Origin: Agrypnia vestita
Lineage: Eukaryota > Arthropoda > Insecta > Trichoptera > Phryganeidae
Length of the DNA: 64,000 bases
NCBI GenBank assembly: GCA_016648135.1
Contig: JADDOH010003981.1
Coordinates: 1 to 64,000 of the forward strand
Direction of reading: 5' to 3'
Below, one piece after another: positions 42,310 through 54,420 of the stretch. The position numbers and the translations under genes are program-made. Every line of letters begins with the position of its first letter. Within the stretch, counting starts at the first letter, position 1. The notes beneath the pieces were generated by a model that ran no database searches, had not been told where the DNA came from, and saw only the letters and a program-made list of their open reading frames with translations.

Positions 42310-42830
42310 GTCAATTAAAAGGGTTCCCTCTCCAGTGGCTAACGAGGAGACGTAGTGGTGAAAATGTAGAGGTCGTTTGTGGTGATGCGACGTTTCCTGC
42401 GGAGTGGATTTGGCTGGAGGAACTGGTTATTGGTAATGGCGTCAAACTAATGACAGGCTACGACTGTCGGCAAAAATATGAGGTTAAAATGGATGAAATA
42501 CAATACGATTCAATAACAAACAAACAAACAACAAACACTATTCAAAATATTTCCAGTCCCAAAGGTAGAAACTACATACAAAAAATATCAATTATGCAAC
42601 TCATCAAAGAAAACGAACATACAAAATTCGAAAAAAACACATCACCAAGATTACAAGACATCTTTAAAATCCCAAAATACAATATAAAAAAATATCAATA
42701 AAATTTTATATACTCAGGCACAAAATTTAACAATCTTCCAATCGAAATAAAAAATATACAAAATATAAAACAAATAAAAATAACATCTCAATAAACACAA
42801 CGAGACATCATTACCCTCAAAATCAAAAAC
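42310..42830 (+). other. Uncertain coding relic
   Basis: A frame at 42450-42701 (83 codons) has AT-driven composition. Just past its stop, YSGTKFNNLPIEIKNIQNI resembles the conserved YSG-K-WN-LP--IK-I block at the end of Jockey/CR1-type LINE proteins. A decayed LINE end is therefore possible; the upstream part (42320-42450) is unrecognised. Confidence 0.3.
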
Positions 42831-44005
42831 ATTTCACTCCTCTACTTCATCCCATATACATAATAGGTATAATGTAAGATAATTATATATATAATGTAAA
42901 ATAATTATATGTAACAATTCAAAGTACCTCGTCCGAGCACAAGAGCAATGATCTTAAATTGAGAGGTACTATGTATAAAACAATTATATAAGTTATGTAT
43001 TTTATTGTTTTAATTAGAAAAAAAATGTAATCATATACAGTATGTAATTATAAAATGATTAAAATTTTACAGATTTGAAAAAAAAAGAATATACACACAT
43101 ATATATATATTAATATCCTAACTTAAGCAAAATGAAATATTATATATTTAATTACTCGGGTTTTGAATCTCATCGACAGGAGAGGATCTGAAACTTAATT
43201 AAACTAAGTTTATTAAAATGTATAAAAACATGACTTAAGTGAAAATACAAATAATTAATTTGGTACTGACAAATAAAATTATATCATGTTTGATATTTAA
43301 GTATAATCTACTTATATTCCTCCATTCATTCTAATTATTGTCATATAATAATAAATATCTAAAGAATAATTCAAAAATTTCATTTTATTTAAATTGAAAT
43401 TTAGCCAAGATTTAAATTTAATATTTCCTAAAAATAACGGTAAAAAGGTAGCGGCGGTTGTCGATAATTTTATGGCAAATATTTTCTGTTTCTTTTCCCG
43501 TTCCGCAGGGTTTCGCCTAATCTGCGCCGGACGTCCGAATCAATTTCCGGTACGAGATAAAATAAATTGAATTTCATTTATAGTGAGAAATGAAGAAAAA
43601 ATTGTCGGCTTATTTCATTTTATACCTTGCAGACTTCAACGACCGTTGTTTGAGTATGCGTAAAATAATTTTAAAGCTATTTTTAATACTATTTTTATAA
43701 TTTTGATCATACCTTACAATGGTTACATTTATGTACTAATTATTGCCAAGGCTTCGTGGACTTGAAGTGATCTCGTATATATTTTTTTAATATGAAACAG
43801 ATTTTAATGGAAACGATGTATATTTGTTTTACGTACAACTGTTTTTTTAGTCACTGAAAAGTATTTAAATGAAATTAAGTCCCATTGCAAGATATTTCAT
43901 TATATTATGTGTTGATATTGAAATGCAAGCTCTTTTATTATACGATATTTTGATATTGAAAATTTTTATTATACGATATTTAGTGTACTACAGCGGCAAT
44001 TTTTA
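42831..44005. other. AT-rich stretch, no gene recognised
   Basis: One balanced patch at 43440-43560 (ttccgcagggtttcgcctaa). No supported feature. Confidence 0.3.
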
Positions 44006-44027
44006 TGGCAAACATCAGCTTTGATTA

Positions 44028-44056
44028 TGGATCCAATGGGATCCGAAACGACATAC
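44028..44056 (+). ncRNA. Degenerate hammerhead-like motif
   Basis: TTGATTA, T, stem II GGATCC / GGATCC around an aatg-containing loop, then GAAACGAC. Clearly the same family as 63467-63507 (atcagc upstream, ggatccgaaacg), with mutated core boxes. Confidence 0.4.
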
Positions 44057-44059
44057 ACA

Positions 44060-44765
44060 AAGGGCAGAATACTTCAGAAAAATATAACAAGAAAGTACTT
44101 ATTGCTGAAAGATTCTGTTTATTTTTAAATTTATCGAAGTATAAATAGTTTAATGTGGTCACGTCATTTAATCCATAATTGTTTTAAAAGTGTATTTTTT
44201 TAAGCCACTCGCTTGCTCAGTCCAAATTAGTGGACTTTCGAAGTGATCCCTTAAATCAGATATAATCAAAAATATATTTAAACATTGATTTACTATATAT
44301 TTAAATTACTAAAAAAAGCTGATCACGATAAAAATAAACACTAAAAATATTCATGTTTTCTATTTATATATTGCTGATCTTATCTTTGTAAATTTACATA
44401 GAAAATCATGTAATTACAATAAATTCTCGGTAATGCGTTCGCGCGTCGCGCGGTCTATCGTTTGTTCCGGGGCAATCCTCACTATCTCTGTTGAAATTCG
44501 GGGCAAACGAGCAGTTAAGATAACTCCAATCTCCAATTCGATGGACTGCCTAGACTAAAGATGCTGGCTATCTTGCTAGGGTAGCAGAAAAGTGGAGGAG
44601 TAGCTTTGGACTTCAGCAGACCAAGAAGTCACCGCTGTTCATCATCTTGTCCGTATAGCCACCAAAATTACCTGGTATATGCTTTTTTAGACCTGATATT
44701 TGTGGAGATCAATATGATGTTAATTAAACATTTGAAAACGGTGAAAATAATTAATGTTTTCTCAT
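44060..44765. other. No gene recognised
   Basis: A balanced patch at 44430-44660 shows no recognised domain in translation. Possibly unique sequence or an old LINE. Confidence 0.3.
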
Positions 44766-45412
44766 ATTTACTCCCTTTATATTAACTCGTGGCGTCTGCT
44801 TGCTTGCCGTCAACAAAAAAAAATCGATTTTTGACCCTTTTCCCGTGATCCAATCGAGCTGAAACTTGGCCCAAAGCAGACTCGTGGCGACGATCAAGAA
44901 GATCTATCAAATTTTTATTAAAAAAATTAATAATTAAATAGTATAATTTTTGATTTTTCAAATTTTTAATGGTTTTTTCATACATGATTAGCAACGGCGC
45001 GGCGGCCCGATAACGTCGCGGAATATTTTCTAAATTTGAATTACTCCGTCGGTATAATAGGTACATAACTACGAATTTCGAAAATTTACAAAACAATTGG
45101 TTCACATATGACAGCAAAATTTAGTTTTTTGGGAAAAAATCAAATAATAATTTAATTCTTTTAGATTTCTGCTTAGTTTTGAAGAATTCTACATTACTCA
45201 AATCTGATTCTGACTAAATCATTTGACGCTGAAAATTCATAAGGTACGATATTGATGATAATTGAATCTATCAAAGTCTTGACATCTTAGAAATATATTC
45301 AATTTCCGTAAGTTTAGTGTTATGTTATACGTTTTAATTCGTCTTTAATTATTGTTATATTTTACAAAGAAAGGGAGTATAGTAAAAACTTGGTTTTTAT
45401 GGGTTACTTTTT
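44766..45412 (+). repeat. Family A dispersed repeat, copy 5 (interrupted)
   Basis: Left half 44766-44984 (actccctttatattaactcg to ggttttttcatac) and right end 45368-45412 (gaaagggagtatagtaaaaa to gggttactttt) belong to family A. The usual middle is replaced by ~383 unrelated bases (44985-45367). Confidence 0.7.
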
Positions 45413-45857
45413 TTAAACATACAACCACGAGACCGATCTCTTGTTAAGAGTCTCGCAAGTTAAGAGTTTAAAATCAGACTGTCGCGTAATATTTCCCTTA
45501 GCCGAACTCTCCCCCGCACAAGTGGGTGGTAGTTCCGAAAGCTAGTTAGCATGAATTTACTTTGTGCGGTCCCGACACAATCTTTTCCAACTCCAAAGTT
45601 GAATTCATATTTATGTAGCTGAATCTTTTAATTTCAACAATGGTCGGAACGAGATGAGATTCTCGCCTGGGGGAAAATTCTACTTTTATTTTTTAACCAG
45701 AACTAGCTACTGTCTGTGTAATTAATAACCACACTGTCCTCATGCAGGTCAGACATTTTTAGCATTTACTTTCGATTTTACATTTTATTTGTAACTAGAC
45801 TGTGGTTACCACTGTAACTGTTTAAGCTAAAAATCAATATCAATATATGTATATAAA
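45413..45857. other. No gene recognised
   Basis: No supportable feature. A tctcttgttaagagtctcgc palindrome-like string lies near 45435. Confidence 0.3.
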
Positions 45858-46225
45858 AAGAAACCCGTGTTTCCCTACCCGCCAAGTTTTCTCCACAACC
45901 AGCCACAACCACCCACCGATGGTTATGGTGGTGGACAGCCCTTAATGTCACATCGAAAATATGCGAGTTTGGTGGGAGTGGCTGTGCGTGGGTGGGAGTG
46001 GGTAACGAAAATGTGTTTTCTAGAACATTGTTTAGTTATGGAAGGCCGCAAATGCTGCAGGTTGTTTCAAAATAGGCGCGCTGACTGTGTCGGTGAGTCT
46101 AGAAGGTTCCGGAAAAACCTGCTCTAGAAAGTTATGGAAGGAGAAGGTTCTAGAAAATTCCCAAAAGTTCTATAGGGTTCTAAACTGAGTGGCGGAATGT
46201 GTCGGTGTGTCTAGAAAGCATGGCA
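45858..46225 (+). repeat. Family B dispersed repeat, copy 2
   Basis: The reverse complement of 15774-16250 in order: gaaacccgtgtttccctacc, cgccaagttttctccacaac, gatggttatggtggtgg, gggtgggagtgggtaacgaa, then ttctagaa-type motifs. The gcccgcg head is missing. Confidence 0.65.
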
Positions 46226-46771
46226 AACAACGCTTTTTATTTTTTAATATTAGGTGTGAACATAATCATTTTTTATCAAATTTCAAATTGTGTGCCAATA
46301 GTAAAACAAATTGGAAATGGTTATATTTCATTTGAAAGAACATTTTCTGCTCTTCACGATATTGTGTTTGCTTTCACGTAACATGGAATATCAAGTAGAC
46401 AAAAGTTATTATTTTCAACACCTCCTTCTGTCAGAAAAACATTTTTTTTAATTCAAGACAGGATGGTTTATATCGCTGAAGCATCTAAAAACTTGCAGAA
46501 CTTGTAGAACGATTTACATATATGTTTTGGATTAGCAAATATAGAAATCGTTTAATAATAAAAAAACATTGACAAAATCAGATTGATTTTGAACATTCTT
46601 TCGCTCTCCAGTAAATTTAGAAATAATCACTAACGTCCTTTTGGTTTCCTACCCTCGATATATTCATGTACCTACTTTAAATTTAACGTTAAATAAATTT
46701 TGAAAAAGTATTCACTTTTGTCGAGTTACTTGTGGGTATAGCATATATGCGAAGAAAAAATTTTTCTGAGA
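46226..46771. other. No gene recognised
   Basis: A 60-codon frame (46199-46381) has no domain I can name. AT-rich remainder. Confidence 0.3.
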
Positions 46772-47035
46772 AGAAAATGCCCACCCGTCCAAGGACATAT
46801 TATGTGTGATGACTCAGCAGAGGCAGTATCATACAGAGCGTCATAATTGGTACAAATTTACAGAGGTGGCGTTTAGTACAGAAAATATTGTTTGCAATGG
46901 CTACGGCGGTCGGCGACAGAGTTACAGTCCCTAAAGGCGGCTAGTTAGCCGCAACGAGCCCCTTTACGCAGAGTGTCGGCTCGGTGCGTGCGGCTAGAGT
47001 TGTGACGGCTCTGTACCACCGCATATGTTATTAAA
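46772..47035. repeat. Family E dispersed repeat, copy 2
   Basis: aaaatgcccacccgtccaag, gatgactcagcagaggca, caatggctacggcggtcggc as in 18595-18945. The right third differs (ggcggctagttagccgcaac), so the family has a variable end. Confidence 0.6.
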
Positions 47036-47653
47036 ACTCACTTAAAAATTTAAAAAAAAAACGTTTATTTTAAATTTCTTCTAAAATGCACGAACTCGTG
47101 TACTTGTTCCAAACACAGAGATGTACAATATTCAGTACAAACTAACCAAAATACTTTTTTGAAATTGTGAGTTATTATTTAACTCCGCAAGCGCATTTAT
47201 TCACAATATTACAAAGTGTAAAGTGGAGATTTCTCAGCATTAACCGCGCTGCACGAGCGAGTAAACGTATAATCCGGGAAAGCGTACAACCGGCGTAGAC
47301 GAATAACCCGGGCAAGTGTAACGAAGGCAACGCAACAAAGTGCCTTCTCGTAAACCGAAATGTCTCGCATTAAATTCTTCAAAAATTTCGGCCGCTTGTT
47401 AAATATGAAAAGCGAGACGGAATTGTTACGTTAATATTTGATATCCGCCGCAGTCTAAGGCGAGTGAAAGTTACGGTCAAAGTATTAAATCCTGTGTAGA
47501 GTTTGCAACCAAAATACGGACCCCGAAATATACCACCTACTTCGGTAGATCAGAAGGTACCGATATAAAATTCTGGTAATTTACTTAAGTAGCCAGATTT
47601 TCGTGGAAATTTGTCCAATTGAAAAGGGACATAAATGAAACTTGAATTAATAT
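47036..47653. other. Possibly unique stretch, no gene recognised
   Basis: 47200-47560 is balanced in composition and has no second copy in the window. Frames are short. Could be host intron or intergenic DNA. Confidence 0.3.
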
Positions 47654-48275
47654 TGTCACGTGTCGTGGCTAGGGGAGGGATAAATGAAAATACTGAAAAT
47701 TAATTAGCGATTTATTATTTAATGGTTAATTAATTATTCAATATACAAAGTCACTTATTTCGTAATTTATCAATTGTATATATATTATTCATTAGCGCTG
47801 GGTAAAACGTATATAACGTTCACTAGAATATTCCATCCAATTCTCGCTTGTATTCATTTTTCCGATTTATTTCGCCACTTAAGTAAGTACTTCGCTCGAT
47901 TATTCGCTTTATTTACCACTTCGATTCCCTCACGCTTCGCAACAGTGGGCGTCGTCTTGCGGCTCGTGCTTAGTTTGCACTGATTTCACACTAAATGAAC
48001 TGTCGAACGACAACTCCCCGCAGCGACCTAGATCCGCGCTATTTATATCCAAAAACAAGATTATCGAACCTACTAGATTATTCTAGCATTTAGGAGATCG
48101 TTATCGACTCTTCTAGGCTTTTCGAGGTTTTCCTTGAATGATGTAGCTAATTTCAGAGAACTGTAGTGTGTTTTAGAATATAGTGGAAGGTCCTAGAAAT
48201 TTTGATGTTAATATCGTCATTTATCGTCATATAACGAGGGAGTCTGTACGTAATCTCTTTCGCCATTTCGTTACA
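47654..48275 (-). mobile_element. Solo-LTR-like element, most complete copy
   Basis: Bounded by TG at 47654 and CA at 48275 (plus strand). Sense is minus, because ggatataaatagcgcgg (about 48037-48053 inverted) is a good TATA region followed by a GC-rich leader with gagttgtcgttcgacagttc. 622 bp is a normal LTR length. No internal domain or primer-binding site is adjacent and I could not confirm a target-site duplication. Confidence 0.6.
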
Positions 48276-49140
48276 ATAAAGTAATTTCTTATTTTTTTCT
48301 TTAAACGAAATTAATATAATTCCGATTTAACCTACGAACTCTTCTAGACTTTTACATGCAAAAAAGATATAATAAGAGATAAATATTTAAATGGATTTTT
48401 TTTTTACAAAAATATATATTTTTGTCTAACTTAGGCTTCAAAGTACCTACTGACTTTAAGAATAACTTAAGAAGACTTTAAAAATAAAATATAATAAATA
48501 TGATAATATATGAAAAATATGTCTAATAAGAATTATATGAAAATAAAACAAAATAACAATTAATTAATAAAATATAAATGTTAGTATATGCAGGTAGGTA
48601 ATAATAATAAAACTTTCAGGGATTCTTGGAAATAGCCGATATGCTCAGCTAAACCGCAACGTGAGGAAATTTCTCAAATTTTCAAGAGACTACAATTTAC
48701 GCCGACAGATTTGAGCCGGCACAACGGAAAAATGAAGCATTACATTTTTGCACGGCAAACTAGACCCGGGCATAAATTGTTAAAAAGCGCCTTGTCACGC
48801 GAGCGCAGACAATCCGCGTAACATCTCTGCTTTGGAAGGCGCTGTAGTCGAAAATCGAAAAAATAATATGCACGGTGGAAAAACAGCGCCCTGCTTTATC
48901 TGCACAGCCGCGTACGGAGATAATAAATTTAGTTCATAATGGGTGGAATTTTAGATTTTTTTACTTTTTATATATCCACTGAAAAATATTTAAGATTTCA
49001 TATAATGTTTTCACCTCAATAAGGTTATTTCTGTACAGGCTACTTGAATTGTATTATATAACTAGCTGCAATCCGTCAAAAATTACCTAACATTGTTTCG
49101 CGTCTTTGCTTATAAGCCCTAGTATATATTTATAGCATTC
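48276..49140. other. Partly unique stretch, no gene recognised
   Basis: 48690-48930 is balanced and single-copy here (gcacggcaaactagacccgg). No coding support. Confidence 0.3.
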
Positions 49141-49144
49141 TTTT

Positions 49145-49330
49145 GGCACTCCACGGAAAGGCGGCCGTAGCAACATGCGTGTAGCGGTCAGTTCAAGTTT
49201 GGTGGCCCGGATTTCAAGCTCCATTTCCGGTCTTTAATTTGTTTTTTTTGGCCGTGTTACGGGAAAAGATAGATAGATGGACGGGCAGACGGACGAACGG
49301 ACGGACGGAGAGATAACAAAATTATTGTAT
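49145..49330 (+). repeat. tRNA-derived SINE, third type, uninterrupted
   Basis: ccacggaaaggcggccgtag, gcccggatttcaagctccat, then the gacgggcagacggacgaacg tail. It shows the element's normal layout, which at 36408-36970 is split by family A. Confidence 0.6.
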
Positions 49331-49489
49331 TTGATGAGCCATATCCATCGGTGAAATTTTCATCTCGAGACAATCTCTAAAATAGGGATTAGTGATAATC
49401 TCACGTCTCATTTCCCACTTTTATCAAACGTTAAATGTTAGTCGATTTTGATATATAAATTGGGGATTATTTTTAATAAAAAAATATAT

Positions 49490-49620
49490 GTGAACACAGA
49501 AAACTTAGCCAGACGCTTGTGTCGCGTGAATTAAAATTACTGGTATCCTGGAATGGGGTTCGAATCACTGACCAACGGATCACTAGGTGTGAGTCATAAC
49601 CACAAGACTACAATAAAACT
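49490..49620 (-). repeat. tRNA-SINE, head part
   Basis: ggggttcgaatcactgacca (B box GATTCGAACCCC on minus) and cataaccacaagactaca (A-box region TGTAGTCTTGTGGTTATG on minus), with a truncated body. Confidence 0.65.
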
Positions 49621-50270
49621 ACTCATCACATCGAATGATCAGAATTGACATTGACGATTTGGCTGACAAATTTTTACAATTCAAATACATAATTTTCCAT
49701 GTAACAATGTCCGCCACTTTGGCTGCCATATGGCGCAATCGCATTATTCTGTTTATAGAAATGTCCGCCATCAGATGGCTCAAATGTAATGAGGTACATA
49801 TAAAGCAAAAAATGGATAGCAATGCCCATCACCATTCGTTACGATGTTCGTTACTAACGCAAACAAGACGCTACGCAACGCTCTATGTTGCTGTTTTCAC
49901 AGCCATAACTCGCGGCCGAAACAACGCTAACGAAACAAACGTTATCAAATGGTGCTTTTAATACGCTAATACAAACATACTATGATTTCTTGTTTATTTT
50001 ATTTGTTAAATTAAAAATTGTTAAAGGGAAGGTTAGATTTAAATTGGAATCATGTGAAGAAGTGAAGCATATTAGGTAGTATTATGGCAATTCTTTTGAT
50101 TTTCAATTATTTTGTTATTATTAATATACGCATTTACTGTTAGCGCTTTTAGTAGGTACTGTGGCTGTCAAAAAAATCCACAATTTGTAATTTTTTAATA
50201 AAAATGTTTTTTTTGATTACCTATAATATTATTCTCTCCTTTTTAGTCTTTGTAACATAGAATCATATAA
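49621..50270. other. No gene recognised
   Basis: A 108-codon frame (49635-49961) has no domain and an antisense frame in parallel. The cttactaacgcaaacaagacg/acgctacgcaacgctc part looks palindromic. Judged non-coding repeat. Confidence 0.3.
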
Positions 50271-50274
50271 TCAT

Positions 50275-51090
50275 CATCATCATTCTTGGCACTACAACAC
50301 TTGGTGGGTCTTGGCCTCCTCAATAATTTTCCTCCACTCATCTCGGTCTAGTGCCAGCTCGCTCCATTTTCGAAGCTTTAAGGCAGAGATATCTTTGAGG
50401 ACGTTGTCACTCCATCTTAGTTTCGGCCTTCTTAAGCTCCTTCACCCTATTGGCCTTGAGTTCAGCAAGGACTTTGGTGCTTGATGCTCGGACATTCTCT
50501 CCACATGACCCAGCCACCGAAGTCTTCCCAGTTTTATAAATTTTGTGACGTTTGCTCATTAAATTGAGTATAGAGCTCATTGTTGTAACGTCTGCGCCAA
50601 AGTCCATTTTCTAGAACCGGTCCGAAGATACGCCTCAAAATTTTCCTTTCAAAAACGTCCAGTTTTCGCTCATTCCCCTTAGTTAGTACCCACGTCTCAG
50701 CTGGGTACGTGAGCACTAGCCTAATAAGCGTTTTGTACACTAATATCTTTGTGTTTCTGAACAGCAGTCTGGATTTTATCTGCTTTTGTAGGCGGAAAAA
50801 ACAGCGATTAGCGCTCACTATGCGCTTCTGGATCTCCCCTGTAGTATTATTGTTGCTTGTTATGAGGGATCCTAGGTATGTAAATCTTGGTACCGTTTCA
50901 AAATTTTGACTTCCACACGAGAGAGTTGGGATTTGTTGGGTGCATCCTACGGCCATGTTTTTGGTCTTCTGCTGGTTTACTATGAGACCCATGTTTTTGG
51001 CAGAACTTTCAAGATTTATGAAGGCATTACATAAAGGATCGGGAGTTTTCGCAATTATGTCGATATCATCAATAATAAGAGTCATATAAT
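50275..51090 (-). pseudogene. LINE reverse transcriptase C-terminal half
   Basis: The minus-strand frame 51085-50534 opens at the catalytic motif (LIIDDIDIIAKT, equivalent to YADD), then SAKNMGLIVNQQKTKNM, FTYLGSLITSNNNTTGEI-KRI, LLFRNTKILVYKTLIRLVL-Y, and ETWVLTKGNERKLDVFERKI with LRRIFGP. These are palm C/D/E blocks and thumb of a RTE-like reverse transcriptase. Replacement of the first Y-A by L-I in Y-A-D-D, together with downstream frameshifts (50270-50540), marks it as dead. The same family as 12245-12640. The 3' end has (ATCATC)n near 50272. Confidence 0.85.
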
Positions 51091-52180
51091 CAATTCAAAT
51101 TTCGACGAAGACATTTCTTTTTCGAATACTTCAAGTATTTACCTCAAAACTCAAAGGTCACATTGAAAATAATATTAATCGACAGATGAACGAGTAAAAT
51201 GTCCCATCAAATAACGCGTCAGCGTTTAAATTTTTTAATTAATAGAAGCTTAGTAAAAGCTTGCAAAAATTCTCAATCAGTGAGTGCATTGTGAAAATAT
51301 TACAAGTAAAGAATAAAAAATACAAAATTTTGAAAAACAAGTGCTATAAATATCTCAAAATGCGTTTTCTGTAAAATGAACTTTTTGGACTTAAACATAT
51401 TGGCTCAGAGGTACAGATAAATGAATTTTTTTAGATTTTTGGAAACATAATTGTACTGGGGGATCCTCTGACGTATTTATTGTTAAAATATTTACGTTCT
51501 CATGAATAACAACATTCAAAATTAAATTGATGGAATTCCAAAAATTTTAATATATCAACCACGCGTAGTCCCCTAAACAGATCACGGGTAAAATAACAGT
51601 ATACCCGATACACCCCTATGATATCGAGAATCAATTTGATCTCCAATACCACACAAATATTCGAGATATTTTTTCCTCAAAGACAATTCGCCCACGACAG
51701 ATTCGTATTCTTGCGAATGCGATGTAAGGGTACAAATGATTTCAAAACATCCCTGGAAAATATTTTACAGAAGGACTAATTCTTTTGTATACTGGTTGTG
51801 GATCCGATAGCAAAATATTGTATCATAAATAACGTAGATTTTTTTTAAAATAATAAGAACTAAATTATTGGTGGGTTTGCCATTAACTTTAAAGAGATTA
51901 TTAATGTTTATGCTTGTTATTTAATTTTAGTGGAGTGAATTACTCTAATAACTATCTCTAAGGCGCAATTCTGTATTCTTTTTAACTAATGTGGCTAATA
52001 AGTTATATGTCTAGATGTTGTTTTATTATCTATATGCTTATTATAATGGACACTATGGACTTTAAGCATTCATATGTTGTAATTAAACTGTAGAATTTCT
52101 TGTACAATGTAATTTGCGAGACCCACTTAATGGATGATAAGTACCTACATATTATGTTCCAATTTTCATTTCAATTCATG
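51091..52180. other. AT-rich stretch, no gene recognised
   Basis: No supportable feature. Confidence 0.3.
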
Positions 52181-52184
52181 GCTA

Positions 52185-52345
52185 AAAAAGGAAATTACAC
52201 GGCGGGAAGTAGAGCGCGAACCATGGATGTGCAAATGTCGGCTCGGCATCCCACCGACATTGCTACCACCGCCTGCCTCTCCATAGATAGACCCTCAAAA
52301 ATAAACTATGTTCATGTTCCGTGATTTTTCACGGGTGTTCGGCCG
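52185..52345 (-). repeat. SINE-like repeat, second tRNA-derived family
   Basis: ggaaattacacggcgggaag, agcgcgaaccatggatg (B-box-like GGTTCGCGCTC on minus), gttccgtgatttttcacggg. Compare 27490-27925. More compact here. Confidence 0.55.
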
Positions 52346-52497
52346 GGATCTTGAATAAATAATCTATAGTCATGAACAAGAACTAAAAGTTGGAGGAGGA
52401 CAGCATAAACTACCTGCATCAGGTAAAATTACTAGGTGCTTTAACATTCATACATATCGCATAAGTTTTATAAAAAAACAATAATTTTTACAATTTT

Positions 52498-52545
52498 GTT
52501 TAAAGGCAACAATGCAACGGTTGTCCGTTACATTGTTGCCTTTAA
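52498..52545. repeat. Inverted repeat at the mariner relic edge
   Basis: ttaaaggcaacaatgcaacg and cgttacattgttgcctttaa are inverse complements with one mismatch around a short centre. It could be a foldback of an element end. Confidence 0.6.
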
Positions 52546-52559
52546 AAAAAACGATAATT

Positions 52560-53160
52560 TTTGCTGTATACGGGCATCGGACAATATGCGTAAGCTACTA
52601 TCAAGGGTGGTTCCAGAAATTTCAAGCCAGAAACTACAGCCTAGAAGTCAAACCTCGTCCAGGAAGATCTATAGAGCTCGACGAAGACGTCCTGCAAATC
52701 CTGATGGAAAGAAATCCCATCGTGACTATAGAGAAATTAGCTGAAAGCCTTGGGTTTGGTCATTCAACCATTCATCAATACTAGCGTGCCATCAAAAAAG
52801 CGCAAATTGGGTCAATGGGTTCCTCAGAAACTGTCCAAGTTTAACCATGCGCAAAGAGTGAATGTGTGCTATTCATTGCTGTCATGTCTCAATAAATCTT
52901 GTTGGACCGAATAGGGATTTCTCTTATTTTCGTGCTTTAAACGTTCAACAGATGTTGACTATCATGTTGGCTATGAGAATTTTATTTACTGCGATCCGGA
53001 ACAGCTCTACAGTAGACTGGCCAAACCACTGTCTCAGGTTTTTCAGCCATGATAATCTCCTTCTTCTAACGTCCCGACTTCCGGCAATCTTTTCCTGCAT
53101 TAAGAGATGTAGGACCTCCTACTTTTCTGGATGTCTCATCACACTAACGTAATATTGAAG
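52560..53160 (+). pseudogene. mariner-family transposase N-terminal relic
   Basis: FQKFQARNYSLEVKPRPGRS, IELDEDVLQILMERNPIVTI and EKLAESLGFGHSTIHQY are the paired helix-turn-helix and GRP linker of a mariner transposase, different from the 37989 family. A stop replaces the next residue. Further remnants (GQWVPQKLSKFNHAQRVNVC) extend to about 52890. No catalytic motif is recognisable. Confidence 0.75.
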
Positions 53161-53685
53161 TTTTCAGATTTTTATTGTTTTAATAATTTATTTTTCTTAT
53201 TCATCCGAACCATAAAATCGTAAATCGTTACTCCATCCAGCTACTATCTCGGATACATCAAGTAGCCTTATCAATTCTTCGGTAAGCGTCCAGGCTTCCA
53301 TTTCAAAAAATAATACAGAAAACACGTAGCATTGACCACCTGACCATTCGCATTCGTAATAAAAGGTTGAGATCATACCTGCAGAACATTTTTTCATGCG
53401 GGTAAAGGTTGCATGAGCTTGTTGATTTCAACCGAAGAATCCCATCTTTCATTTAAATTTCAGTTCAACTATACAATGATTTGTACCTTCTCTAGTTTCG
53501 TTTCAGCAACGTAAAAATTTTCATTCTCAACTGCGTTATTTTTGCTTATGAGCATCTATTTTGTTTTCTTTTTTTTATGGGCATGTATTTTGTTTTTTTT
53601 TTATTATGAGCATGTATTTTGTTTTAGTTGTATTAAGGTTTAACCCGAAATTCTCACATGTCTTCACTACTACTGTGACTGATGA
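53161..53685. other. No gene recognised
   Basis: AT-rich. A repeated tatgagcatgtattttgttt string lies at about 53548-53625. Confidence 0.3.
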
Positions 53686-53689
53686 CAAA

Positions 53690-53895
53690 AAATTGATTCT
53701 CTAACCCAATTTGCGCTTTGATAGCTCGCAAGTATCGTTGAATGGTTGAATGACCAATCCCAAGGTTCCTGCTAGTTACTCTACAGCCACGATAGGATTT
53801 TGTTCCATCAGGGTTTACAGGATATCTTCGTCGAGCTCTACAGATTTTCCGGGACGAGGTTTGATTTCTGGAACTACAGATGACAATAGCTTACG
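53690..53895 (-). pseudogene. mariner-family relic, opposite orientation
   Basis: Minus strand: PRPGKSVELDEDIL, LMEQNPIVAVE, LGIGHSTIQRYLRAIKAQIG. This is the same protein segment as 52640-52790, inverted and independently mutated. Confidence 0.7.
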
Positions 53896-54019
53896 CATAT
53901 AAAAATTTGAAGCGCCAAAAACAGTAAGCAGGGAAAGAAAAAACACCGGCACCCCTGGCTAAATAAGGTCCTCACCCACGTAAGTTGTTATTATACGTCT
54001 GGTGGAATATGAAAAATTA

Positions 54020-54120
54020 AGGCCGGCGCCACACTAAGCGGATCTTTCGTCTCGTCTCTTCGGTGGTGTCAAATTTGCAACCGTGTTTAACAGTCACATA
54101 CCATATTCCGCGGAAGATTC
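54020..54120 (+). mobile_element. Half copy of the 19852-type MITE
   Basis: ggccggcgccacactaagcg gives the terminal inverted repeat. The following ttaacagtcacataccatattccg keeps the layout of the left half. The right end is absent. Confidence 0.5.
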
Positions 54121-54420
54121 AGTCTGCAACGCATCTTATACAGGGAGAAAGTCTATGAATTCTACAGATATAATAGCTATTTTTTTAAGAGAAGCAGCGA
54201 GGAGCGGAGACCCACCCTATCCCGGAAGTGTTATGGAAATGTTAACTTCCTTACCAGTTCCCCTCAGCAAATCATCCCGTGAATTTATTTATTACTGATC
54301 AAAGTTTAACATCGACTTTCCATCCCTTTCTGCATCAATTGGGTTTCGAGTTTATGTAAAAAGGAATAATGTACATATGATCAACAACCTAATAAATATA
54401 AAGAAAACAATACATTAATA

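Noticed and set aside
49635..49961. 108-codon open frame
   Set aside because: An antisense frame of similar length overlaps, there is no domain, and the sequence looks palindromic and repeat-like.
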